Positions 1 through 5,489 of a stretch of DNA of 9,730 nucleotides are shown here, piece after piece (position 1 is the first letter of the stretch; each line of letters opens with the position of its first letter). Source of the DNA: Methanosarcinales archaeon (GTDB lineage: Archaea; Halobacteriota; Syntropharchaeia; Alkanophagales; Methanospirareceae). The notes below the pieces were generated by a model. It was given only the letters and a program-made list of their open reading frames with translations. It was not told where the DNA came from and ran no database searches. The DNA lies in contig JAODGV010000030.1 of assembly GCA_025464425.1 (NCBI GenBank), forward strand, positions 1 to 9,730, in the 5' to 3' direction. The position numbers and the translations under genes are program-made.

Positions 1-439
1 GCCCCTTCGCACCTGTCGGGTTAGGTTCCCCGTGCGGGATGCCGCCATAAGATGCGCATGTGCCAATAGCAACTGCTGCTGCGCACTTCTTCGACAGCCC
101 GTCAATTGTATCGCTGAGCTTGAGAAGCCGCTCCTCGTATTCGCCAATGACGCAGTAAACGCCTGGCGTCGCCCTCGCCTCTTCCGGGATTGCGCCCTCG
201 AGAACCAGTATAAATGGGTCATACTCCCCTTCCATCGCATCAATGAGAACCTTCGCTGCATCTTCCCCCCACTCGAACATAAGCGTCGGATGGTATGCGA
301 GCTTCAGCCCTCCAAGCCCGGGGATAGCTCCAGTTAGAACGTCAATCAGCGTTGGATTGCTCGCCTGCTTGATAGAAATGGTACACCCAGCACAGTCCTG
401 CCCTTCAAGCCATATCAAATTTATTTCTTCAAGACTCAT
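1..439 (-). CDS. [NiFe]-hydrogenase small subunit, 5' part (3' end outside window)
   Basis: Reading the minus strand from the ATG at 439 gives an open frame of 146 codons that runs off the left edge. It opens with an IWLEGQDCAGC segment whose C16 and C19 match the CxxC ligands of the proximal [4Fe-4S] cluster. It continues with GAIPGL, an EGAIPEE segment (81-87) and GTCASYGGIP, where C128 is the third ligand, then NPTGA. These are hallmarks of the electron-transferring small subunit of H2-uptake type [NiFe] hydrogenases. There is no twin-arginine leader: the protein starts seven residues before the core strand, so it should stay in the cytoplasm. The start is supported by GGAGGGG at 455-449, nine bases upstream. 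The large subunit is expected beyond the left edge. The group within the [NiFe] classification is not certain; it resembles group 1/2 enzymes more than F420-reducing ones. The divergent neighbours hypA and hypB fit nickel-enzyme maturation. Confidence 0.88.
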   Translation of the reverse strand, partial: MSLEEINLIWLEGQDCAGCTISIKQASNPTLIDVLTGAIPGLGGLKLAYHPTLMFEWGEDAAKVLIDAMEGEYDPFILVLEGAIPEEARATPGVYCVIGEYEERLLKLSDTIDGLSKKCAAAVAIGTCASYGGIPHGEPNPTGAKG

Positions 440-506
440 TTCATATTTCCCCTCCATCTTTATATATGTTCATCCTATATATAAAACTTAATGTTTTTTA
501 ACGAAT
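440..506. promoter_or_regulatory. Divergent promoter region, hydrogenase small subunit / hypA
   Basis: The 67 bases between the two divergent starts hold TATATATAAAA at 476-486 and, on the minus strand, TATATAAAG at 466-458. The box at 476-484 lies about 25-30 bases from the hypA ATG, which has no Shine-Dalgarno (bases before 507 are T-rich then AACGAAT), so hypA is probably leaderless. The hydrogenase ATG at 439 has GGAGGGG nine bases upstream, so its transcript needs a short leader. The TATATA core is symmetric and could serve both directions. Start sites are inferred, not seen. Confidence 0.55.
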
Positions 507-914
507 ATGCACGAATGGGCATTAGCGGAAGCGGTAATCGCAACGGTAATAGAGGAATCGAGAAAAGAAGGGCTGGTAGAGGTAAGAAAAATCAAGCTTA
601 AAATAGGTGAATTACAGCAAATAGAGACCGAGATATTCGAATTTGCATTGAATGAGCTTATAAAAGTTCAAGGCACATTGATAACAAAAATGAAGGTAGA
701 AATGGATATAGAAAGAGCTATTTTTCGATGCCGGGTTTGTGGAAACGAATGGGCTTTTGGAGATGCGTCCAAAATGAGTGAGGAAGAGAGCGAAGCGATA
801 CATTTCGCACCGGAAGTTGCTCATGCGTATATCAGATGCCCTTCTTGTAAGAGTCCGGATTTTGAAGTATTGCATGGGCGAGGAATTTTGATAGAATATA
901 TAAAAGGCAGGTAA
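507..914 (+). CDS. hypA: Hydrogenase nickel-insertion protein HypA
   Basis: This 135-residue protein starts MHEWALAEA, the HypA N-terminus in which H2 and the main-chain/E3 region bind nickel. A zinc site is formed by two CxxC pairs, C75/C78 and C111/C114. The 32 residues between them, including the acidic MSEEESEAIHFAPE stretch, are longer than in bacterial HypA (about 115 residues in total) and match the longer archaeal, Thermococcus-like form. HypA hands Ni(II) to the immature hydrogenase large subunit with the help of HypB. The gene starts without a ribosome binding site just downstream of a TATA box and is followed after 12-24 bases by the MinD-type HypB, so the two are almost certainly one transcript. 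Start and function are both well supported. Confidence 0.95.
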   Translation: MHEWALAEAVIATVIEESRKEGLVEVRKIKLKIGELQQIETEIFEFALNELIKVQGTLITKMKVEMDIERAIFRCRVCGNEWAFGDASKMSEEESEAIHFAPEVAHAYIRCPSCKSPDFEVLHGRGILIEYIKGR

Positions 915-938
915 ACTTTTGAAAAGGTGTTAGAAACG

Positions 939-1682
939 GTGGACCCAAGAATAAACATCATTGATAAAAGATTAGCAGGGGTAAAGAGAATAATCGCGGT
1001 ATCAGGCGGAAAAGGTGGTATTGGTAAGAGTTTAACCGCTGCCGTGCTTGCACTGACTCTATCAGAGTTGGGTCACCGTGTCGGACTGCTGGATCTGGAT
1101 TTATCTGCGCCATCCACGCACGTGATATTGGGGATAGAGGGTTTGTATCCAGAGGAGGATAAAGGACTCGTTCCGCCTGAGATTCATGGGATAGAAATAA
1201 TGAGCATCGTTTATTTCAGCGGTGACAATCCCACTCCGCTCAGGGGTATTGATATTTCTAATGCGATGCTGGAATTGCTTGCCGTTACGAGATGGGGTCC
1301 TCTGGATTTCCTTATTGTTGATACGCCGCCTGGCATCGGTGATGCAACGCTGGATGTAATAAGATGGCTGAAAAGGGCGGAATTTTTGGTGTTGACAACA
1401 TCATCAAAAGTAGCACTGGAAACGGTGAAGAAAGTAATAAGAATGCTCAGGGAATTGAACGTGCCAGTAATCGGAGTTATCGAGAATATGAGGATGGGGG
1501 GTTCCGGGCTGGTGCGGAGGGAACTAAAAGAAGTGCCTGTCTTGGGCGAGATAGGGTTCGATGATAAGATAGAGGATTCGATAGGTGAAGTGAATAAGCT
1601 GTTAGAGAGCGATTTCGCAGCGAGTATAAAGGAGATTGTCATGAGAAATCCAGGGTTCAAATTGAGCTCATATCACTTTTAG
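939..1682 (+). CDS. hypB: MinD/Mrp-type P-loop ATPase, archaeal HypB
   Basis: This SIMIBI-class P-loop ATPase has a deviant Walker A motif, SGGKGGIGKS (about residues 22-31), a switch segment LLDLDLSAPS and a Walker B-like DTPPG. Bacterial HypB is a GTPase of another subfamily. In Thermococcus kodakarensis the HypB partner of HypA is instead a Mrp/MinD-type ATPase, and that is the family seen here directly after hypA. The protein contains no cysteine at all, so it lacks the CPxC motif of Mrp/ApbC iron-sulfur carriers, which argues for HypB. It probably uses ATP to drive nickel transfer with HypA. I place the start at GTG 939 (MDPRINIIDKR...), because AAAGGTG at 923-929 is a ribosome binding site nine bases upstream. 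The in-frame GTG at 927 would overlap that site and adds only four residues. Mrp-like carrier is the alternative reading. Confidence 0.85.
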   Translation: MDPRINIIDKRLAGVKRIIAVSGGKGGIGKSLTAAVLALTLSELGHRVGLLDLDLSAPSTHVILGIEGLYPEEDKGLVPPEIHGIEIMSIVYFSGDNPTPLRGIDISNAMLELLAVTRWGPLDFLIVDTPPGIGDATLDVIRWLKRAEFLVLTTSSKVALETVKKVIRMLRELNVPVIGVIENMRMGGSGLVRRELKEVPVLGEIGFDDKIEDSIGEVNKLLESDFAASIKEIVMRNPGFKLSSYHF

Positions 1683-1717
1683 GGGTGCACCTCTGCTTCT
1701 GCTGATACAGGACCAGC

Positions 1718-1740
1718 TTTTTATTTTGATATCTATATCT
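1718..1740 (+). promoter_or_regulatory. T-run after hypB and TATA-like box of tRNA-His
   Basis: A T-rich run at 1718-1727 (TTTTTATTTT) can end the hypAB transcript in the archaeal manner. It is followed by ATCTATATCT at 1731-1740, whose centre is about 28 bases before the mature tRNA 5' end, the right distance for an archaeal TATA box. A short imperfect palindrome centred on GGTGCACC (1684-1691) lies just after the hypB stop. All assignments are from position and composition only. Confidence 0.4.
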
Positions 1741-1764
1741 CATTAAGCTAAAGGTGTGAATGAT

Positions 1765-1835
1765 GCCGGAGTGTGGTAGAGGTATCCCTTGGGACTGTGG
1801 ATCCCAAGACCTGGGTTCGAATCCCAGCTCCGGCC
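1765..1835 (+). tRNA. tRNA-His (anticodon GTG)
   Basis: The acceptor stem is GCCGGAG (1765-1771) paired with CTCCGGC (1828-1834), with C73 at 1835. The anticodon stem TGGGA/TCCCA (1790-1794/1802-1806) closes the loop CTGTGGA, giving anticodon GTG at 1797-1799. The T arm is CTGGG-TTCGAAT-CCCAG (1811-1827). The D arm (1774-1788) pairs weakly. C73 is specific to tRNA-His. The base before the acceptor stem is T1764, so the G-1 identity nucleotide is not encoded and must be added after transcription. CCA is not encoded either. There is no intron. The next gene begins 16 bases downstream. Confidence 0.95.
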
Positions 1836-1851
1836 TGCACCACAGTATTTG

Positions 1852-2487
1852 ATGGATATGGAGCCCGGTAAATTGGTGATAGCCATCTCTCTGGCTGGTG
1901 TCGGTGTTCTGTATTGCATCGCAACGGTGGTGAACCCGCCCCACGTGCCTCTGGATTCGATTGCAAACCATAATAATGAACTGGTAAAGACAGGTGGTAT
2001 CGTCACCGCATTAAGGCACTCAGGTAGTGGAAATACGATAGTGGAGATAACAGCGAACGGGACCTCGCTGCCTGTGTTTGTTCGTTCCTCTTCAGGTTTG
2101 GACCTGAGATACGGTGATGAGATAGAATTAGAAGGCAGGGTATACCGGTACAGGGACAATTACGCGATCACAACCGCGGGAGAGAATATCAGGAAGATAA
2201 ATTCCAGTAGCGATATCTATTTCGTTGCCGAGATAGCCGGGCAACCCGATGCATACAGGGGCAGACGTATACGTGTTATAGGCAATCTCAGTAAAGTTTA
2301 CACGAATGTATTCTATCTCGATCGTATGCGAGTAGTAGTAACGGGAGCGAAGCGCATGCCACGCGTTGAGGAGGGTGATAGGCTCGTAGCTGACGGCGTC
2401 CTTGTTTACAATACCGATGAGCTGCGGTACGAATTGAAGCTCATCTCTTTATCTTACCCTCAAGCCAGCCAGTACTCGCCTCAGTAG
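1852..2487 (+). CDS. Membrane-anchored protein with probable OB folds, function unknown
   Basis: This is a 211-residue protein. Residues 7-26 form a hydrophobic segment (LVIAISLAGVGVLYCIATVV), a signal anchor or signal peptide. The rest is beta-rich with two segments that look like OB folds: about 46-114 (VKTGGIVTALRH, then YGDEIELEGRVYRY) and about 123-200 (AYRGRRIRVIGNL, then EEGDRLVADGVLVY). The recurring 'GDxIxxxGxV' pattern is typical of OB folds such as the tRNA_anti type. A CcmE-like haem chaperone was considered, but no C-terminal His/Cys-x3-Tyr motif is present. The start ATG 1852 has no ribosome binding site and lies 16 bases after tRNA-His, so the gene is probably co-transcribed with the tRNA; ATG 1858 is an alternative. 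The 3' end overlaps trmO on the other strand by 47 bases. A substrate cannot be named. Confidence 0.75.
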   Translation: MDMEPGKLVIAISLAGVGVLYCIATVVNPPHVPLDSIANHNNELVKTGGIVTALRHSGSGNTIVEITANGTSLPVFVRSSSGLDLRYGDEIELEGRVYRYRDNYAITTAGENIRKINSSSDIYFVAEIAGQPDAYRGRRIRVIGNLSKVYTNVFYLDRMRVVVTGAKRMPRVEEGDRLVADGVLVYNTDELRYELKLISLSYPQASQYSPQ

Positions 2488-2884
2488 CATTGAACTCGGG
2501 TACAAACGGCTTTATGTCTAACAGCGGTGTACCCTCTATCGCATCTATGCCTCTGACCCGCAGTATATTACCACTTCTGCTCAATAGCCGTACGATGGAC
2601 AATCCTATTGGATTCGGTCTGTTTGGCGATCGTGTGGCGAACAACCCATGTGGCTCTTTATCCCATGGCGTATGTACGAGTAACGAGTATGAATTGGATT
2701 TATGCAGCCAGTATAGGAGTATGATATGAGAGAACCCCTCTATATCCCTCAACCCTTCTGCATACGGCTTAAAGACTTCTATCTCAGCTATCAATTCTGA
2801 TCTGCTGGACTGCCGCGGGCATTCGCTCAGGTTCTTATACGGGCTGTGGATCACCCCTATGGGTGTCAGTTTCATCTCCATCAT
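2441..2884 (-). CDS. trmO: tRNA (t6A37) N6-methyltransferase TrmO/TsaA
   Basis: This 147-residue protein carries the TrmO (YaeB/TsaA/UPF0066) signatures: an N-terminal LTPIGVIHSPY strand, the ATRSPNRPNPIG motif at about 83-94 and DAIEGTPLLDIKPFVP at about 114-129. TrmO is a beta-barrel SAM-dependent methyltransferase that converts t6A37 to m6t6A37 in tRNAs reading ACY codons. Here only the catalytic barrel is present; the E. coli enzyme is about 235 residues with a C-terminal extension, while archaeal members are this short. The start region MMEMK has ATGs at 2884, 2881 and 2875; all overlap the upstream small gene (by up to 50 bases), so translational coupling is likely. The 3' end overlaps the convergent OB-fold gene. 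Family is confident, exact start less so. Confidence 0.9.
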   Translation of the reverse strand: MMEMKLTPIGVIHSPYKNLSECPRQSSRSELIAEIEVFKPYAEGLRDIEGFSHIILLYWLHKSNSYSLLVHTPWDKEPHGLFATRSPNRPNPIGLSIVRLLSRSGNILRVRGIDAIEGTPLLDIKPFVPEFNATEASTGWLEGKIKR

Positions 2885-3116
2885 CTGACTTATCCATAAG
2901 CTCCAGCGCTTTATAAAGGCTCTCGTTCACTCCTTCCATCCGATTCGCAGCCTCCATTATCGCATCATATACCCCGATGTCAAACCCTTTAGCCGTCTCA
3001 GCCCAGCGTCTGTACTCACGCCCATGCTCCTCATTATGCTCCTGCCAGTGTGCAAGTAATATCTTCAACTTTGCTCGTGCTTCCTCTTCTCTATCCATAT
3101 TCTTATATATCCCCAT
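2835..3116 (-). CDS. Small helical protein with HWxxHNxEH motif, function unknown
   Basis: This 93-residue protein is predicted to be almost entirely alpha-helical: a first helix about 8-44, a second about 48-76, then an acidic, Asp-rich tail (77-93). The notable element is H23-W24-x2-H27-N28-x2-H31, with the three histidines spaced one helical turn apart, plus W38. That spacing could form a metal site on one helix face, but this is inference. I recognise the pattern from small uncharacterised archaeal proteins and domains but cannot assign a function. The start ATG 3116 follows the stop of the TauE-like permease by one base; ATG 3098 (MDREEE) is an alternative. The tail is encoded within the region shared with the start of trmO. 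Confidence 0.8.
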   Translation of the reverse strand: MGIYKNMDREEEARAKLKILLAHWQEHNEEHGREYRRWAETAKGFDIGVYDAIMEAANRMEGVNESLYKALELMDKSDDGDETDTHRGDPQPV

Positions 3117-3117
3117 G

Positions 3118-3930
3118 TTAATATATCATCTTAAATGCGATATATGCCATTAAAGCGATAAATACGTATCTTAAACAGGTTGCGGACAGCCTGTGTGCTA
3201 CTGTTGCACCCATATAAGCGACAGGGACGCTTGTCGTCATCAGACATGCCCATACCGCGAAATTCACATAACCGATCGAGAAAGGTGGTAATCCCGTGAC
3301 AGAAAGCCCGCTTATCAGATACGAAATTGCACCCGCGATACTCATGAAAGTCATTACCAGGAGTGATGTGCCGATCGCATGATGCATATCGAATTTCAGC
3401 AGAAGCGTGAGTGCCGGTACGATGATAATGCCTCCTCCAATACCAAGCATACCACTTATTATACCTGTTATAAATCCAAGAGGTAGCAGAACCAGCAGTT
3501 CAGTTCCGGGCATTGTCTCAGCATCTGGTATATCCGGTGGTTTTGATACCAGCATCCGAAGTGCGACAATTGCAACAACGAGCCCGAATATCTGCCTCAA
3601 AATAGTTTCGGGCATGAATTTAGATGTGAATACAGCACCGGCAACGGCGCCAAACGCGCCAGAGATGCCCATTATCACTCCCGGTCGCAACCATACCATA
3701 TCCTTTCTCCTGTGGGCGTTCATACCGCTCAGCGCGGTGGGGAACACAACGAGGAGGTTAGTCCCAAAAGCGAGCTTTATAGCGATCTGATCCGGTATAC
3801 CGAGCGCCGTGAGTACGAAGAACGTCACGGGCACCATAATTGTACTTCCACCTATGCCAAGTAGACCACTGGCAAACCCCACGCCGGCACCCGTTAAGAT
3901 CAGGATTACCGCTGCGACCGGTAGTTCCAT
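3118..3930 (-). CDS. TauE/SafE (DUF81) family membrane permease
   Basis: This 270-residue integral membrane protein has about eight hydrophobic segments in two homologous halves. Each half opens with the family's glycine motif: GFASGLLGIGGSTIMVP (about 18-34) and GIISGMLGIGGGIIIVP (about 155-171). This internal repeat, and the length, are typical of the TauE/SafE family, whose members move sulfite, sulfoacetate, thiosulfate or other small organosulfur anions across the cytoplasmic membrane. The actual substrate cannot be read from sequence. It is the first gene of a minus-strand operon with the HWxxHNxEH protein and trmO. AGGA lies about eight bases before the ATG at 3930, and a TTTATC box (3962-3957) lies at a suitable promoter distance. 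Family is sure; substrate is open. Confidence 0.92.
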   Translation of the reverse strand: MELPVAAVILILTGAGVGFASGLLGIGGSTIMVPVTFFVLTALGIPDQIAIKLAFGTNLLVVFPTALSGMNAHRRKDMVWLRPGVIMGISGAFGAVAGAVFTSKFMPETILRQIFGLVVAIVALRMLVSKPPDIPDAETMPGTELLVLLPLGFITGIISGMLGIGGGIIIVPALTLLLKFDMHHAIGTSLLVMTFMSIAGAISYLISGLSVTGLPPFSIGYVNFAVWACLMTTSVPVAYMGATVAHRLSATCLRYVFIALMAYIAFKMIY

Positions 3931-4038
3931 AATTCGTTCCTAACGCAGGTCTCACAGATAAAGGATGGATATGGGCGAAGCGAAAGGAAAGGAAGTAAAA
4001 ATAGAAAAATACTTAATATAGAAAGAACAGATTGAGAG
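3931..4038. promoter_or_regulatory. Divergent promoter region, TauE-like permease / rpiA
   Basis: Rightward, an A-rich BRE-like stretch precedes ACTTAATATA at 4011-4020, about 20-28 bases from the rpiA ATG at 4039, so the rpiA transcript is probably leaderless or nearly so. Leftward, CCTTTATCTG on the minus strand (around 3964-3955) lies about 30 bases from the permease ATG, with AGGA as a Shine-Dalgarno between them. The middle of the region is purine-rich with no repeat that I can see. Confidence 0.5.
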
Positions 4039-4731
4039 ATGGCAGTGGCTAAGGATAATAAGAGCATGAAGAAGGAGAGGGCAGCGGAATCCGCAGTATC
4101 CTTGGTGAAGGATGGCATGGTGGTCGGACTGGGTACGGGTTCCACAGCGGAGCTTGCGATAGCGAAACTGGGTGAGCGAGTGAAACGAGAGGAGCTGGAT
4201 ATTCTCGGCGTTCCTACTTCGCTCAGAACAGAGATGATCGCAATCGAATCCGGCATTCCTCTCACCACGCTCTCGGAGCATCCTTCACTTGACTTCTGTA
4301 TTGACGGTGCAGATCAGGTTGATTCAAAATTGAACCTTATCAAAGGTGGCTGGGGCTCCCATACGCGGGAGAAGATAGTATCATATGCATCGAAGAGGTT
4401 TATTGTCTGTGTTGATGATAGCAAGCTGGTAGAGCAGTTGAACAGCCCGGTTCCTGTTGAGGTGTTACCTTATGCGGTACGTGTGGTAGAAGCCCAGGTG
4501 AGAGAACTGGGTGGTGCACCCGTGTTGAGGAAAGAGGGTAACAGGGGCGGTTATTTCGTCACGGAAGGTGGTAACCTGCTAATAGATGCCGATTTTGGTG
4601 TTATAAATAATCCAGAGGAGCTGGCTGTGGCTCTTTCTTCTGTTGTTGGCGCGATAGAGCATGGTATTTTCACCAATGCCTCGGAAGTGCATGTGGGAGG
4701 AGAAGGTGGGGTTGAAGTATTGAGGAGATGA
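4039..4731 (+). CDS. rpiA: Ribose-5-phosphate isomerase A
   Basis: RpiA interconverts ribose 5-phosphate and ribulose 5-phosphate in the cytoplasm. In archaea it supplies ribose for nucleotides, often from the ribulose monophosphate route. The 230 residues show the phosphate-binding GLGTGSTAELAI (30-41), CIDGADQVD with D89 and D92, IKGGWGSHTREKIV with K102 and the catalytic base E111, and VDDSKLV. These four positions are all offset by eight from the E. coli residues D81, D84, K94 and E103, so the active site is intact. The start ATG 4039 lies just past a TATA-like box and lacks a clear Shine-Dalgarno; ATG 4066 (MKKERAAES) would give a family-typical N-terminus and is the alternative. mfnB follows after nine bases, so the two are one operon. 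Confidence 0.95.
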   Translation: MAVAKDNKSMKKERAAESAVSLVKDGMVVGLGTGSTAELAIAKLGERVKREELDILGVPTSLRTEMIAIESGIPLTTLSEHPSLDFCIDGADQVDSKLNLIKGGWGSHTREKIVSYASKRFIVCVDDSKLVEQLNSPVPVEVLPYAVRVVEAQVRELGGAPVLRKEGNRGGYFVTEGGNLLIDADFGVINNPEELAVALSSVVGAIEHGIFTNASEVHVGGEGGVEVLRR

Positions 4732-4740
4732 GGAATTGAT

Positions 4741-5454
4741 ATGAAATTGCTGGTAAGTCCGAGGGATATAGAAGAAGCGAAGGCGGTGATTCAGGGTAAT
4801 GCAGACATAGTGGATGTGAAGAACCCCGCAGAAGGCTCGCTTGGCGCGAATTTCCCGTGGGTTATCAGATCGGTGAAGGAGCTGGTGAGACAGGAATGTG
4901 GTGAGACGGTAGAGGTGAGCGCGGCGATAGGGGACTTCAACTATAAGCCCGGTACTGCCGCTTTAGCCGCTACTGGTGCTGCGTCCGCCGGTGCAGAATA
5001 CATAAAGGTTGGACTCTTTGCAATAAGAGACCGGCGGGAAGCGATAGACCTGCTCTCGGCTGTGGTCAAAGCGGTGAAGAGTGTTGAAGCCACGAAGAAA
5101 GTAGTTTGCGCTTTCTATTCAGATTATAGAAGAATAAACTCGATTTCACCGCTTGAAATCGAAGAGATAGCGAAAGCGGTGGATATAGACGTGGCAATGG
5201 TTGATACGGGCATAAAAGACGGGCGGTCCACACTGGAATTCATGAGTGGTGACGAACTCCGGCGGTTCGTTGTGGTTTCAAAAGCGCATGGGCTCGAAAC
5301 AGCAATTGCAGGCTCGCTCAAGTTCGAGGACGTACCCCGCATAAAGGAGATCGCACCTGATATAATAGGAGTGAGGGGTATGGTCTGCGGTGGAGATCGG
5401 AGTACGAGAGTGAAGCCAGAGCTTGTGCGAGAATTGAAGCAGATGGTTGTCTGA
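4741..5454 (+). CDS. mfnB: (5-formylfuran-3-yl)methyl phosphate synthase (methanofuran biosynthesis)
   Basis: MfnB condenses two molecules of glyceraldehyde 3-phosphate into 4-(hydroxymethyl)-2-furancarboxaldehyde phosphate, the furan core of methanofuran. The 237-residue protein matches the TIM-barrel family over its whole length: LLVSPRDIEEAK at the start, DIVDVKNPAEGSLGANFPW with the Schiff-base lysine K27, EYIKVGLF with K89, VAMVDTGIKDG with D155 and K159, and IAGSLK and IGVRGMVCGGDR near the end. GAGGAATTG just before the ATG serves as ribosome binding site. Methanofuran is the C1 carrier of methanogenesis and its reverse, and also occurs in Archaeoglobus and some methylotrophs, so this gene is the best metabolic clue to the organism. 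It is translated from the rpiA transcript; rpiA manages pentose phosphates linked to the triose pool that MfnB draws on. Confidence 0.95.
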   Translation: MKLLVSPRDIEEAKAVIQGNADIVDVKNPAEGSLGANFPWVIRSVKELVRQECGETVEVSAAIGDFNYKPGTAALAATGAASAGAEYIKVGLFAIRDRREAIDLLSAVVKAVKSVEATKKVVCAFYSDYRRINSISPLEIEEIAKAVDIDVAMVDTGIKDGRSTLEFMSGDELRRFVVVSKAHGLETAIAGSLKFEDVPRIKEIAPDIIGVRGMVCGGDRSTRVKPELVRELKQMVV

Positions 5455-5458
5455 GATA

Positions 5459-5465
5459 TTTTTTT
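5459..5465 (+). terminator. T-run after mfnB, candidate archaeal terminator
   Basis: Seven consecutive T residues begin four bases after the mfnB stop. Archaeal RNA polymerase terminates on such runs without a hairpin. The same bases run into TATATG at 5465-5470, so this stretch could end the rpiA-mfnB transcript and also be part of the TATA box of the next unit. Confidence 0.45.
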
Positions 5466-5470
5466 ATATG
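5461..5470 (+). promoter_or_regulatory. TATA-like box of the intergenic RNA unit
   Basis: TTTTTATATG fits an archaeal box A. A start site about 25 bases downstream would fall near 5490-5495, on the palindrome CTCTTCGAAGAG (5492-5503). The next such box (TTATAATATG, 5631-5640) lies past the structured region, so the unit between them appears to have its own promoter. Assignment is by composition and spacing only. Confidence 0.4.
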
Positions 5471-5489
5471 TGTAAACAATTATACATTG

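Noticed and set aside
32..491. Two plus-strand open frames at the left end (32-337 and 243-491)
   Set aside because: They lie opposite the hydrogenase small subunit, whose minus-strand translation has clear family motifs.
939..1682. Mrp/ApbC iron-sulfur carrier or MinD cell-division protein instead of HypB
   Set aside because: No cysteines are present for cluster binding and no C-terminal amphipathic MinD helix is evident; the position after hypA favours HypB.
1684..1691. GGTGCACC palindrome after hypB
   Set aside because: Eight bases with one wobble extension are expected by chance, and no T-run follows closely.
1789..1851. In-frame upstream extension of the OB-fold protein with a TTG start
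   Set aside because: The extension reads through the tRNA-His gene; the translated residues are the tRNA anticodon and T arms. ATG 1852 is the plausible start.
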